A stretch of 64,000 bases of DNA from G963677325 sp963677325. Lineage in GTDB: Bacteria > Bacteroidota > Bacteroidia > Bacteroidales > Prolixibacteraceae. The translations under genes and the position numbers were made by a program. A model generated the notes under the pieces. It was not told the DNA's origin, searched no databases, and saw nothing but the letters and a program-made list of their open reading frames with translations. The DNA lies in assembly GCA_963677325.2 (NCBI GenBank), contig CAXXGM010000006.1, forward strand, positions 124,001-188,000, in the 5' to 3' direction. This document shows positions 1 through 9,133 of this stretch, in pieces. Position 1 is the first letter of the stretch. Each line of letters starts with the position of its first letter.

Positions 1-93
1 TAAAGTTGAAAGTAGGATGTAGCTGATGAAATTGTTCTTTATTATCTTTAAGAAATTTTTGTCCTCGAAGAATAATCATTAAAGAATTTCAAT

Positions 94-831
94 ATGCCTG
101 TTCTTAAGAAACACCAGGATCCCATTGGAAACGCAGTAAAGGATTACCTAAATGGTCTCACCGAGGAATCCATTCTTGTCAGAACCGATATTGCAGAAGA
201 CGAGCACCTTTCTCCTGCTTATTTTCTGAGAGATTTTGATCAGATGCCTTTTCAGGAACAGGAGGCTTTAAAAAAGGTTGAAGGTAAAGTTCTGGATATC
301 GGTGCAGGAGCGGGCGCTCATTCTCTTTGGCTCCAGGAACAAGGATTTGAAGTGGATGCCATTGATATTTCTCCTTTTCTTTGTGAGGTAATGCGCAAAA
401 GAGGAATCAAAAATGTTTTCCTGAAAGACATTTATGATTTAAATGATCAAAAATATGATACTATCCTGTTGCTCATGAATGGTGCCGGAGTAGCTCAGAC
501 TCTGCCGGGACTTGAAAGATTATTATCGCATCTGAATAGTTTACTGAATCCCGGGGGAAAAATACTTGCGGATTCTTCGGATCTGTTGTATCTGTTCACA
601 GATGAAAACGGAGAAACATGGATCGATATCGCTTCGGATACCTATTACGGCGAAATGCAGTACCAGCTCAGCTATAAAAATATCAAAGGCAAGACTTTCC
701 CCTGGTTATTTGTAGATCCTGATACATTTATTTCTCTTGCGGCTCGATGCGGATTTAAATTAACTGAAAAAATTTCAGGATCGCATTTTGACTATATGAT
801 AGAAATTAAAAAGGAAGAAACAGCTTTTTAA
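94..831 (+). CDS. Class I SAM-dependent methyltransferase
   Basis: A 245-residue soluble protein with a Rossmann-type methyltransferase core. SAM-binding motif I is VLDIGAGAGAH (residues 66-76). The acidic loop VDAIDIS follows at about 88-93, and YDTILLLMNGAG (121-132) resembles motif IV. The N-terminal 60 residues form a family-specific cap. The substrate cannot be read from the sequence; small-molecule and protein methyltransferases share this fold. The gene stands alone, upstream of a convergent metal transporter, with 33 bp between the two stop codons and no obvious terminator hairpin. The family call is firm and the function unknown. Confidence 0.85.
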   Translation: MPVLKKHQDPIGNAVKDYLNGLTEESILVRTDIAEDEHLSPAYFLRDFDQMPFQEQEALKKVEGKVLDIGAGAGAHSLWLQEQGFEVDAIDISPFLCEVMRKRGIKNVFLKDIYDLNDQKYDTILLLMNGAGVAQTLPGLERLLSHLNSLLNPGGKILADSSDLLYLFTDENGETWIDIASDTYYGEMQYQLSYKNIKGKTFPWLFVDPDTFISLAARCGFKLTEKISGSHFDYMIEIKKEETAF

Positions 832-864
832 ACAATTAAAATCGAAATACAAGAAATTATACTT

Positions 865-2139
865 TTATCTGAAAAAGCTGATAAACAGGGCAATATTCAG
901 GAAAGTGACTATTGTTCCAATCGTATAAAGAACAACCGTATGCCGTTTGCTATTCTTGTATTTCCCCATTACTTTTTCTGAGGAAGTAAGATAAACCTGT
1001 ACAAAAATAGTTAGCGGGAGCTGTATACTTAAAATCATCTGGGAGATAATCAGACCCTTAAAAGGATCTGAAATAAGAAAAATGATCAGTAAGGCAACAA
1101 TAAAAGAAATGGCCACGCCCAATCTTGAATGATTGTCCTTAATATCGAAAGGCTCACCAAAAATTCCGGAGAAAATAGAACCTGCAGCCATTCCAGAAGT
1201 AATGGTAGAGGCAATTCCTGCAAACAATAGGGCAACAGCAAAGATGACAGCAGCATGAATTCCTAAAAGAGGTTCCAATAAACTTTTGGCTTGCTGCAAC
1301 TCCGTAACAATGATCCCTGATTTATGGAAAGTCGCTGCAGCCAGTAAAATCATGGCACTGTTTATGGCCCAACCTACCATCATTGATATTAATGTATCAA
1401 AGAATTCATAATTAAGCTTTTTTCGAATCGTTGTTTCATCAGTAAGATTCCATTGACGGCTCTGAATGATTTCAGAGTGCAGAAAGAGATTGTGCGGCAT
1501 AACAACTGCTCCCAAAACACTCATCACAATCATTATTGATCCATCCGGAAAACTTGGCGTAGTCCATGATTGAAAAGCGGAATTCCAATCAATTTTAACA
1601 AGTGACAGCTCATAAAGGAAAGCCAGACCAATAATGGAGACAAAAGAAATTATCCATCTTTCCAAAACCCTGTAACCATTGGTGAACAACATTATGGAAA
1701 CAAACATGACCACAAGAGCAGCTCCTACGGGAATAGGAATGTTAAAAAGCATTTTAAGAGCAATTGCACCTCCAAGAACCTCAGCCAGAGAGGTCGAAAT
1801 TGAAGCCAGCATAGCACTGAAGAGAATAAAATTTCCATATACAGGCATCACATATTTTGTTGTTGCCTCGGAAAGACACAAACCGGTTGCAATTCCAAGA
1901 TGGGCTACATTGTGTTGAAGTATGATTAATATTAAGGTTGAAAAAGTCACCATCCAGAGAAGTAAATAACCGTAACCCGCTCCCGCAGCTATATTGGAAG
2001 CCCAGTTTCCAGGATCAATGAAACCAACGGTCACCAATAATCCCGGGCCAAGAAACTTTAGAATTTCAAGTCCGCCGAATTTCGGGCGATAACCTTTCCG
2101 GTCAATATTTTTGAAAAAATCTATAAATGGCTTTAACAT
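865..2139 (-). CDS. Nramp family divalent metal transporter (Mn/Fe type)
   Basis: A 424-residue polytopic membrane protein with about 11 hydrophobic segments, of the MntH/Nramp family, which imports Mn2+ or Fe2+ with protons. Both hallmark metal-site motifs are intact: DPGN in TM1 (D42-N45) and MPHN in TM6 (M214-N217), with the following LFLHSEIIQSR also family-typical. The TM6 methionine excludes Mg2+ in characterised Nramps, so a Mn/Fe role is expected. This contrasts with the second Nramp homologue at 10530-11795, which lacks both motifs. No MntR- or Fur-type box was recognised upstream. The gene converges on the methyltransferase at 94-831. Confidence 0.93.
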   Translation of the reverse strand: MLKPFIDFFKNIDRKGYRPKFGGLEILKFLGPGLLVTVGFIDPGNWASNIAAGAGYGYLLLWMVTFSTLILIILQHNVAHLGIATGLCLSEATTKYVMPVYGNFILFSAMLASISTSLAEVLGGAIALKMLFNIPIPVGAALVVMFVSIMLFTNGYRVLERWIISFVSIIGLAFLYELSLVKIDWNSAFQSWTTPSFPDGSIMIVMSVLGAVVMPHNLFLHSEIIQSRQWNLTDETTIRKKLNYEFFDTLISMMVGWAINSAMILLAAATFHKSGIIVTELQQAKSLLEPLLGIHAAVIFAVALLFAGIASTITSGMAAGSIFSGIFGEPFDIKDNHSRLGVAISFIVALLIIFLISDPFKGLIISQMILSIQLPLTIFVQVYLTSSEKVMGKYKNSKRHTVVLYTIGTIVTFLNIALFISFFR

Positions 2140-2230
2140 GAGTCATAAAAGAAATAAAAATAAAAACTCAAGATAAGTATTTGATCAGAAATAAAAATAA
2201 AAAATTTATCACTAAAGCAGCAGCGAAATC

Positions 2231-4156
2231 TCAATTCCCTTTTTCAATCAATTTAAATTCTGTCCTTCTATTAGCCGCCCTACCCTCTTCTGTTGAGTTA
2301 TCTGCAACAGGCTCCGAAAATCCATAACCTTTACTCCTTAATCTTTCAACAGGCATCCCCTTCTCAATCAAATAATTTACAACTGCCGCCGCTCTTTTTG
2401 CAGAAAGCTGAATGTTGTAAAGTTCTGATCCATTATGATCTGTATGACCGCCAATTTCTACTATCCACCCGGGATTGTTGTTCAGAAAAGTAAACATTTC
2501 ATTCAATTGTGGTTTTGATTCAGATTTGAGGTTAAATGAATCCGTTGCAAAGAAAATATTATTTAGAACCGTCACCTTCCCAGGTTCAACAGGATCCAAT
2601 CCAATCTTAAGATTTAAAGGTTCAGCCTTCGAGTAGGAATGCTCCAGATTAAAATTTTTCGAACAAAATAAGTACCCATCCTTTTCAATAGAAAGCCCGT
2701 AATTTTTCCCTAACGGAAGACACAGAAGAAATTCACCTTCATTCTCAAATGGATAAATATGTTGAAGCTCCTGACTGGAAGAAAGATTAAATAAGTGTAT
2801 ATCCGGAAGCAATGTTACTCCGGTTTTTTTATCAAAAACCTTTCCTTTGACATAAGAGACCTTCTCCGGCAACACGTGTTGAGGCAAATAAAAAGAAAAT
2901 ATATCCCGTTCCCCTTTATTATCAGAAGTGAAGAAAGCATTTTTCCCTTCAGTATCCACAATCATGCCGAACTCATCACCCAAAGTATTAATTGGGTATC
3001 CAAGATTGACAGGGACAGATGTTTTATCATTTTCAATTTTAGATAAAAAAAGATCCTTCCCTCCCATTCCGGGCCAATAATCGGAAGCAAAATAGAGTGT
3101 TTTACCATCTGCATGAATAAAAGGGGAGAGATCATCTCCTGGTGTATTTATTCCCTCCATATTAAACACTTTACCGTAAACAGGAAAACCCCCGGGTGTG
3201 ATCCCTATTTTTTCCGCTCTCCATATATCCATTTTCCCCTTTCCACCTTTTCTGTTGCTTGTAAAATAAAGATAATGCCCGTCAGCAGATATTGAAGGTT
3301 GAGTTTCCCATGCACCAGAATTTACCGGAGCGCCAAGATTAACAGGCTGAGACCAATTTCCATTTTTGCGGACTGACATGTATATGTCACAACTTCCCAA
3401 TCCATCAGATCTTCCGCAAGCCGTATAAAACAACAGCTTTCCGTCTGCTGAAATACACTGCGCTCCTTCATTTTCAGGCGTATTTACAGAAGTAAGGGGA
3501 ATGGATTTCAGCCATTTCACAGAGTCTTTGACGGAGTAGTATAAATCCTCCTGTGGAAAGGGCAGTTTCTTTCCATCAGAAGAATATTTAAGCAGCCGGG
3601 TAAAAATTAATTCTTTCCCCGCTGCGTCAAGACAGGGCCAATATTCATCTTCTGCTGTATTTACTCCTTCCCCGATATTTTCAGGGCAAAAAGGCACAGG
3701 ATTCAGAACTGCATCCTTAGCGAAAGAACAAGATTCCAACAAATGTTTTTCTTCTGGATCAAGAGACTTCTTCACTTGTTCATATCGTCTGATATTCTCA
3801 AAAGCCTCATTATAGATACCTTTAGAATAAAGCGCCTGTGCCAGAAACTTGAAGGCGGGTGCAAAACTATTCCCGCTGTTTTTAAGTCCGCTACGGAGAT
3901 TGTCTATTTCCAGGTCGGTCTTTCCCGTTTCATGATAAATATCCGCCAGGGCAAATCGCGCCTGGTAATAGCTGGAGTCAAGTTTCAGAATCTGAAATAA
4001 TAATTCGATCGCCTTTCCCCTTTCACCTGCCTGGGCCCTTTCTTTTGCATTATTGTAAAGGGCATCAATTTTCTTTGAATTCTTAGGATTTTGCGCATAT
4101 AAACTGCAGAAAAAAATGGCCAGTATAAGAGACAAGAGACAGAGTTTCATGATCAA
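2231..4156 (-). CDS. OmpA family protein with TPR and PD40 (WD40-like) repeats
   Basis: A 641-residue envelope protein. The N-terminus is a signal peptide ending near SLYAQ. TPR-like helices follow at about 30-130. A beta-propeller region of PD40 repeats spans about 170-420, with recurring words such as SADGKLLFYTA and ADGHYLYFTSNR. A CarboxypepD_reg-like segment lies at about 440-510, and an OmpA C-terminal domain at about 530-640 contains GGHTDHNG and AANRRTEF. In Bacteroidota this architecture is common in outer-membrane proteins that bind peptidoglycan through the OmpA domain; some relatives serve type IX secretion (PorE-like), but nothing here proves that role. An alternative start lies two codons downstream. 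It is monocistronic and divergent from fba. Confidence 0.9.
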   Translation of the reverse strand: MIMKLCLLSLILAIFFCSLYAQNPKNSKKIDALYNNAKERAQAGERGKAIELLFQILKLDSSYYQARFALADIYHETGKTDLEIDNLRSGLKNSGNSFAPAFKFLAQALYSKGIYNEAFENIRRYEQVKKSLDPEEKHLLESCSFAKDAVLNPVPFCPENIGEGVNTAEDEYWPCLDAAGKELIFTRLLKYSSDGKKLPFPQEDLYYSVKDSVKWLKSIPLTSVNTPENEGAQCISADGKLLFYTACGRSDGLGSCDIYMSVRKNGNWSQPVNLGAPVNSGAWETQPSISADGHYLYFTSNRKGGKGKMDIWRAEKIGITPGGFPVYGKVFNMEGINTPGDDLSPFIHADGKTLYFASDYWPGMGGKDLFLSKIENDKTSVPVNLGYPINTLGDEFGMIVDTEGKNAFFTSDNKGERDIFSFYLPQHVLPEKVSYVKGKVFDKKTGVTLLPDIHLFNLSSSQELQHIYPFENEGEFLLCLPLGKNYGLSIEKDGYLFCSKNFNLEHSYSKAEPLNLKIGLDPVEPGKVTVLNNIFFATDSFNLKSESKPQLNEMFTFLNNNPGWIVEIGGHTDHNGSELYNIQLSAKRAAAVVNYLIEKGMPVERLRSKGYGFSEPVADNSTEEGRAANRRTEFKLIEKGN

Positions 4157-4262
4157 TATTAATTTGACTAATTTCGTTTTAAAATTCGAAAGTTTACAAT
4201 TTGTTAAGATACAATTGATTCAGTTTTTTAGCAAACTATTCTTCATTAACAATTATGGTTGT

Positions 4263-4270
4263 TATCTTTG
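4263..4270 (+). promoter_or_regulatory. Bacteroidota-type -7 element for fba
   Basis: TATCTTTG matches the Bacteroidota -7 consensus TAnnTTTG and lies 67 bp before the chosen fba start. No clear TTTG -33 element sits at the usual spacing, so the assignment rests on the -7 word alone. Confidence 0.55.
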
Positions 4271-4336
4271 TCGTGAAAATAATGTGATTATTTGAATTTT
4301 CAGACTTCTTTTACTAATCATATAAATTTAAATTCA

Positions 4337-5338
4337 ATGGCAATTAGCTACAAAAGTTTAGGATTGGTCAACTCAAGAGAAATGTTTGCCAAGGCTGTTA
4401 AAGGCGGATATGCGATCCCTGCTTTTAACTTCAACAATATGGAACAGCTGCAGGCTATCGTTAAAGCTTGTGTTGAAACAAAATCACCTGTAATACTCCA
4501 GGTATCAAAAGGGGCACGTGAATATGCCAATCAAACACTTCTTCGTTACATGGCAGAAGGAGCTGTTCAGTATGCCAAAGAAATCAGCAATGGTGTAGGC
4601 ATTCCTATTGTTCTGCATCTTGATCATGGTGATAGTTTTGAAACCTGCAAGAATTGCATTGATATGGGATTCTCTTCCGTAATGATTGACGGATCTCATT
4701 ATTCATACGAAAAGAATATTGAAATTACCAAACAGGTTGTTGATTATGCTCATCAATTCGATGTCACCGTTGAAGGTGAATTAGGGATTCTTTCCGGTAT
4801 TGAGGATGATGTAGTCGCCGCAAAATCAATTTACACCAATCCTGATGATGTGATTGACTTCACAGCTAAAACAGGTGTAGATTCTTTGGCCATTTCGATC
4901 GGCACTTCCCACGGAGCCAATAAATTCACTCCGGCACAGTGTACACGTGATGAAAACGGTGTTTTAATTCCTCCACCACTCCGCTTCGATATTCTTGAAG
5001 AAATTGAAAGACGTTTACCGGGATTCCCTATCGTATTGCATGGAGCTTCTTCTGTACCTGCTGATCTGGTTAAGATCATCAATGAAAACGGTGGAGCGTT
5101 GAAAGATGCTGTTGGTATCCCCGAATCACAATTAAGAAAAGCAGCCGCATCTTCAGTATGCAAGATTAACATTGACTCTGATGGCCGCCTTGCAATGACA
5201 GCCGCTGTACGCCAGGTATTCAATCAGAAACCTGGAGAATTTGATCCAAGAAAATATTTAGGCCCTGCTCGTGAATCCTTGAAGGTTCTTTATGCTCATA
5301 AAATAACCGATGTTTTAGGTTCAAACGGCGCAGCTTAA
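4337..5338 (+). CDS. fba: Class II fructose-bisphosphate aldolase
   Basis: This enzyme cleaves fructose-1,6-bisphosphate to glyceraldehyde-3-phosphate and DHAP in cytoplasmic glycolysis/gluconeogenesis. The 333-residue product is of usual length for the zinc-dependent type. Visible motifs are LHLDHGD (catalytic Asp and zinc His), DGSHYSYEKNI, VEGELG and the phosphate-binding stretch IVLHGASSVP. I start it at the ATG giving MAISYKSLGL; a TTG-initiated extension from 4292 lacks family similarity and approaches the promoter word at 4263-4270. A clear terminator follows at 5361-5394. It is a single-gene transcription unit. Confidence 0.95.
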   Translation: MAISYKSLGLVNSREMFAKAVKGGYAIPAFNFNNMEQLQAIVKACVETKSPVILQVSKGAREYANQTLLRYMAEGAVQYAKEISNGVGIPIVLHLDHGDSFETCKNCIDMGFSSVMIDGSHYSYEKNIEITKQVVDYAHQFDVTVEGELGILSGIEDDVVAAKSIYTNPDDVIDFTAKTGVDSLAISIGTSHGANKFTPAQCTRDENGVLIPPPLRFDILEEIERRLPGFPIVLHGASSVPADLVKIINENGGALKDAVGIPESQLRKAAASSVCKINIDSDGRLAMTAAVRQVFNQKPGEFDPRKYLGPARESLKVLYAHKITDVLGSNGAA

Positions 5339-5360
5339 TTTTAAGATTAACTATACGATT

Positions 5361-5394
5361 AAAGGCTGTCTCTATGAGGCAGCCTTTTCTTTTT
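5361..5394 (+). terminator. Rho-independent terminator of fba
   Basis: The stem AAAGGCTG / CAGCCTTT is extended inside by CTC/GAG, has a short loop, and is followed by a T-rich run. It starts 23 bp after the fba stop codon. Confidence 0.85.
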
Positions 5395-5435
5395 AAAGGA
5401 ATAAACAAAGAATCTTCAATCCAGGATAATTTGAG

Positions 5436-5468
5436 TTTTTCCGTACCAACGTTCTACCAAGTCCAGTA
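5436..5468. repeat. Short 11-bp-period repeat (TCCGTAC family)
   Basis: Three consecutive 11-bp units read TTTTTCCGTAC, CAACGTTCTAC and CAAGTCCAGTA. The same phase and words (TCCGTACCAAGTCC) recur at 53736-53768, and related units lie at 63966-64000 and 47459-47612. It is intergenic and of unknown function. Confidence 0.55.
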
Positions 5469-5568
5469 TTATCCTTAATTATTATTTACAGTATGAACCG
5501 GAGAATGATCGACTGAATCATTGTAAAAAAAGCCTGGATTATTTATTTAGATGCAACTAACAAATTAT

Positions 5569-5788
5569 GATCTTGGGTGTACGACAAAATTCCCTCTTCG
5601 CTTATTAACCAGCTTTTTTGATAAATTCATTTAAACATTAGGCTTAAGACAAGGTCGCTTCTCCTTCAGTCTTGAGCCTAAATCCCAACTGACTCCATTT
5701 TCCCCATTTCCCCCACTTGTTATTTTTTACTACAAGTTATACAAACCATATTTTTTGATTAAGGGAATTTTGTCGTACACCCATGATC
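5569..5788. repeat. 220-bp inverted-repeat element (MITE-like)
   Basis: Terminal inverted repeats lie at 5569-5595 and 5762-5788. Their 22-bp cores (5574-5595 and 5762-5783) are perfect complements, and the flanking GATC also matches. Inside is a second hairpin, TTAGGCTTAAGAC (5638-5650) with GTCTTGAGCCTAA (5669-5681), and a small ACTTGT/ACAAGT stem near 5716-5736. No open reading frame is inside and I see no clear target-site duplication. It could be a non-autonomous transposable element or a transcribed structured RNA. It fills most of the fba-to-propeller spacer; the rest (5395-5435, 5469-5568 and 5789-5956) shows no gene. Confidence 0.6.
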
Positions 5789-5956
5789 TTTGTTTAAAGT
5801 AAATTCATACCAAAATAATTATCATTATTAACATTTACAATTTGTTTTTGTAAATTTCGGTAACAAATGTTCATTTTAATTCGTCCGCTTTTTCTAAGTA
5901 ATTCATAGAAGGTCTATGAAATAAACTGTTTAACCTCTAAAAATACAGCAGACAAG

Positions 5957-7177
5957 ATGAAAAAAACTAATTGTGTTTTAATAATTGCAATTATTCTTGG
6001 AATGACTGCAAATTCCTTTGCACAGGATTGGCCTCAATGGCGGGGAGTAAACCAGGATGCAAAAGTCACCGGCTTCAAGGCTCCACAGCAATGGCCCTCA
6101 GAGTTGCCTCAGAGCTGGAAAGTAGTAGTTGGTTTAGGGGATGCTTCGCCGGTAATGGCAAATGGTAAAATTTATTCCTTTGGAAGGGTTGGAGATGATG
6201 AAGTAATGATGTGTCTTAATGCAGCCTCGGGTAAAGAAATCTGGCAAACCAAGTATCCTGCATTAGCCGTTACTGGCCCTTCAGCCTCTGCTCACCCCGG
6301 ACCAAGAAGCACTCCTGCGGTTGCAGAAGGTAAAGTGGTCACATTGGGAATCGGTGGAGTTTTATCTTGCCTGGATGCCAATACCGGTAAAGTAGTATGG
6401 AGAAATGAAGAGTATACCAAAGAATTACCGCAATTCTTTACCGGACTTTCTCCCCTAATCGCTAATGGTACGTGTTTCGTTCACCTTGGAGGAAAAGATA
6501 AAGGAACTATTGTTGCCTTTGACCTTATATCGGGAAAACCCAAATGGCAAAGTGAGACTGAAGGTCCCTCCTATTCTTCAATGGCATTAATGACTGTAGA
6601 TGGGGAAAAACAGATTGTTGAGTTAACAGAAAGGAGCCTCATAGGGATTGATCCCGAAAATGGAAAAATCCTTTGGCAAATACCGGCAACTGTTAATAAC
6701 AGATATTACAATGCCGCCAGTCCTGTTATAGACGGTCAGGTGGTAATCATTACAGGACAGGGACAAGGAACAAGGGCTATAAGGATCACTAAACAGGGAA
6801 ATGATTATAAAACAGAAGAAATATGGAAGAATGCTGATCTTGGAACGAAATGGAATACTCCGGTTTTAAAGGATAATTTCCTGTACGGCCTCTCAGATCA
6901 AAGAAAATTATACTGCATGAATGCCAAAACAGGGGAAACTGCGTGGATAGATATCAAAATACAGAATGATTTTGGAGAAATCGTTAATACAGGGACTTTA
7001 TTAGTTGCACTACCTCAAACTTCCAATCTCGTGATCTATAAACCAGATCCAAAAGCTTATAATGAAGTAGCGGTCATAAAAGTATCGGACACTCCTACCT
7101 ACACTTATCCAATTTTGACCGGAAACAGGATAATTATTAAGGATAAAGAATCTTTGACAATGATGTCATTAAAATAG
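5957..7177 (+). CDS. Exported PQQ-like beta-propeller protein
   Basis: A 406-residue protein with a signal peptide (cleavage likely after NSFAQ), followed by DWPQWRG, a start typical of exported PQQ-like propellers. At least five blade motifs of the form A-x-(S/N/K)-G-(K/E)-x-x-W are visible, for example NAASGKEIWQ, DANTGKVVWR, DLISGKPKWQ, DPENGKILWQ and NAKTGETAWI. These are the tryptophan-docking blades shared by BamB and quinoprotein dehydrogenases. I see no cytochrome c motif or clear PQQ/calcium catalytic set, so an enzymatic role is not supported. It is a single gene ended by a hairpin at 7265-7310. Confidence 0.85.
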   Translation: MKKTNCVLIIAIILGMTANSFAQDWPQWRGVNQDAKVTGFKAPQQWPSELPQSWKVVVGLGDASPVMANGKIYSFGRVGDDEVMMCLNAASGKEIWQTKYPALAVTGPSASAHPGPRSTPAVAEGKVVTLGIGGVLSCLDANTGKVVWRNEEYTKELPQFFTGLSPLIANGTCFVHLGGKDKGTIVAFDLISGKPKWQSETEGPSYSSMALMTVDGEKQIVELTERSLIGIDPENGKILWQIPATVNNRYYNAASPVIDGQVVIITGQGQGTRAIRITKQGNDYKTEEIWKNADLGTKWNTPVLKDNFLYGLSDQRKLYCMNAKTGETAWIDIKIQNDFGEIVNTGTLLVALPQTSNLVIYKPDPKAYNEVAVIKVSDTPTYTYPILTGNRIIIKDKESLTMMSLK

Positions 7178-7264
7178 ATTATCCATTTGATCGAATCCAT
7201 TTTACCCCCAAAATAAAGGACATGGTATCTATTCTGCATTAAATCATAAGGAAACATAGTTTAT

Positions 7265-7310
7265 GGGGAAAAGGGTTTTAATGGAATGAATTCCACAAAA
7301 ACCCTTTTTT
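7265..7310. terminator. Bidirectional terminator between convergent genes
   Basis: AAAAGGGTTTT (7269-7279) pairs with AAAACCCTTTT (7298-7308), with an inner TGGAAT/ATTCCA stem and a T run after it. It lies between the propeller gene and the convergent lipoprotein gene and could serve both. Confidence 0.75.
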
Positions 7311-7358
7311 AATTCACAATATTCTACGGTCAAAATAATACCTTCGATATTATTCAAC

Positions 7359-8624
7359 TCATTTCAACAGTTCTGCTAACTTTTCTTTTAACTCATCTAT
7401 AGTAGGGTCCACTGCAACAATTTTCCCGGAAGAATCCACTAAAAGTGTACCACCGGACTGATTAGAGAGATTATATTTTTCCCACACACCTGCAGCGTTA
7501 TCTTTATCAATCAGGTTCGCCCATGGATAATTTTCTTTTTCAATAATTTTTATTGCCTCGTCTGGCTCACCATATACATGTGTAATTCCAACTATTCCAA
7601 ATCCTTTATCTTTATATTCATTATAAACCGGAATATATTTTTTATTTGATTTGATTGTGAATTCAGACCAGGGAGCCCAAAAATTCAGCAAAGTCAATTT
7701 ATTATTTTTCATTGCATCAGAGAGCTTTACATTTTCTCCTTTAGCATTACTGCCTTCAAAATCGATGTATTTTCCCCCATCATATATATTCTGTAATCCT
7801 TCCAATGTATTTTTAACAATCGTCTCGTAGGGATGTCCGGGGAATTCTACCGTAAAACGTTCAAGATTCCTTTTTGCTTCTTCAACCGAAGCTGCATCCA
7901 CTTTTTTCCCCTTTTTCCCGGAAGCGATTCCTTTTATATTTTTCATAAATAAATAATAAGCTGGAATTGAAGTGTTACTGCTGATATAATCTGCTTCCCA
8001 TGATTTCTGGGCCTTTAAGATCGAATCCTGCATTTCCACATACCTTTTGGCCCTGGGACTGTACATTCTTCCAGCGTTTTTCATTTCCCACTGGGTATTC
8101 ATAATCTGATTTCTTTGCTCCTGATCTTTTGTTTTTTCTAATGCATCCTGCAATTCCTTAAAATCTTTATTAAATATTGAGCCGTTTCTGTACATTGTAT
8201 TGACACTGTCCTGGTATTTTAAAGATTCGTTCAGGAATCTTTGGTTCAACTCACGATAATAGCCGAGTAATGCTTTATTCAGATGAGGTCCATCCACATC
8301 ATATCCACCATTGGAAACATTGATTGAAACTTCAATCTTTCGGCCTCCTTCACTGACAAATGGAATCTCATTGATTACTGATTTATGAAATTTCTCTTTA
8401 GGAATAAGCCAATAAACTTCCGGTGTCCGGAAATTAAAAGTATACATAAAAAGGTTGTTTGAAACAGGAATCTCTGCTTCATAAACCGGAAATTTGGAAG
8501 CTTTAAATAAAAGGATTGCTTTACTATCTCCTCCGGAAATTCCTCCTGCGATGGTGCATTTTTTTTCCTCTCTTGAGCAGGAGAGAATAAGAAAAGTTAA
8601 AATTAAAAGAATGTTGGTTTTCAT
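7359..8624 (-). CDS. Thioredoxin-fold lipoprotein lacking the CxxC active site
   Basis: A 421-residue lipoprotein: signal peptide with lipobox LILSC (lipidated Cys16). The N-terminal region resembles the DUF4369 beta domain (about 22-115), a charged helical linker spans about 120-280, and a TlpA/AhpC-like thioredoxin domain covers about 285-420. The fold is recognisable from TLLNFWAPW, GFGIVGITHVYGEPDEA and GGTLLVDSSGKIVA. Where TlpA has WCxxC, this protein reads W319-S-E-F-T, so both redox cysteines are missing and ordinary thiol-disulfide chemistry is impossible. A binding or structural role is inferred. It sits between long spacers with no operon partner. Confidence 0.85.
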   Translation of the reverse strand: MKTNILLILTFLILSCSREEKKCTIAGGISGGDSKAILLFKASKFPVYEAEIPVSNNLFMYTFNFRTPEVYWLIPKEKFHKSVINEIPFVSEGGRKIEVSINVSNGGYDVDGPHLNKALLGYYRELNQRFLNESLKYQDSVNTMYRNGSIFNKDFKELQDALEKTKDQEQRNQIMNTQWEMKNAGRMYSPRAKRYVEMQDSILKAQKSWEADYISSNTSIPAYYLFMKNIKGIASGKKGKKVDAASVEEAKRNLERFTVEFPGHPYETIVKNTLEGLQNIYDGGKYIDFEGSNAKGENVKLSDAMKNNKLTLLNFWAPWSEFTIKSNKKYIPVYNEYKDKGFGIVGITHVYGEPDEAIKIIEKENYPWANLIDKDNAAGVWEKYNLSNQSGGTLLVDSSGKIVAVDPTIDELKEKLAELLK

Positions 8625-9092
8625 TTTTCTACGGAGTTTTAATAATTGGAATACAGGTTATTAATGCAACTGATATTCAAGCTTAACGCTTTCAGGATTT
8701 TTAATTTCACAATAAAAATAATATTTAATTTTAATAAACAAAATTTTATTTTATTTAATTTTTTATGGTTTATCTTTTGAACATCATCAGTTCTCGTAAT
8801 TAGTTGGACTTGAATATCTCATTAAATCGGCACGCCTTTAGTTAGATATTTCATATGAAGTTTTATTTTCCAATCAATTTTTTGTACCTGATTTTGGCAA
8901 AGAAAGGGTTTTCTGCCGTTGTTCCTTTCATAGCTTCTTTATGTAAAAAAATTTAATTTTGGAACACCTCTACTTTTCATTTAATCATCTCATTATTAAC
9001 ACACAACCAAATTGATCAGGCAAAAAAGAAAATTATTGAAAATTTTGCTTTAATTTAACAACAAATAGTATTCACTTTTTGCACGAGTATTG
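8625..9092. other. AT-rich spacer without recognisable gene
   Basis: This stretch between the lipoprotein and the magnesium operon is very AT-rich, with runs of A/T near 8700-8770. I find no coding frame with sensible codon use, no tRNA-like fold and no clear repeat. Confidence 0.5.
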
Positions 9093-9100
9093 TACTTTTG
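9093..9100 (+). promoter_or_regulatory. -7 promoter element of the magnesium operon
   Basis: TACTTTTG matches TAnnTTTG. Transcription would begin near 9105-9108, giving a leader of about 135 nt that contains the structured RNA at 9134-9243. No convincing -33 element is seen. Confidence 0.55.
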
Positions 9101-9133
9101 CAACTATTGAAAAATTGAATTTACAATTAAAAT

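Noticed and set aside
4292..4336. TTG-initiated extension of fba by 15 residues
   Set aside because: The extension has no family similarity, and the ATG at 4337 gives the normal class II aldolase N-terminus and length.
5569..5788. Complete insertion sequence
   Set aside because: Only 220 bp, no transposase frame and no clear target duplication.
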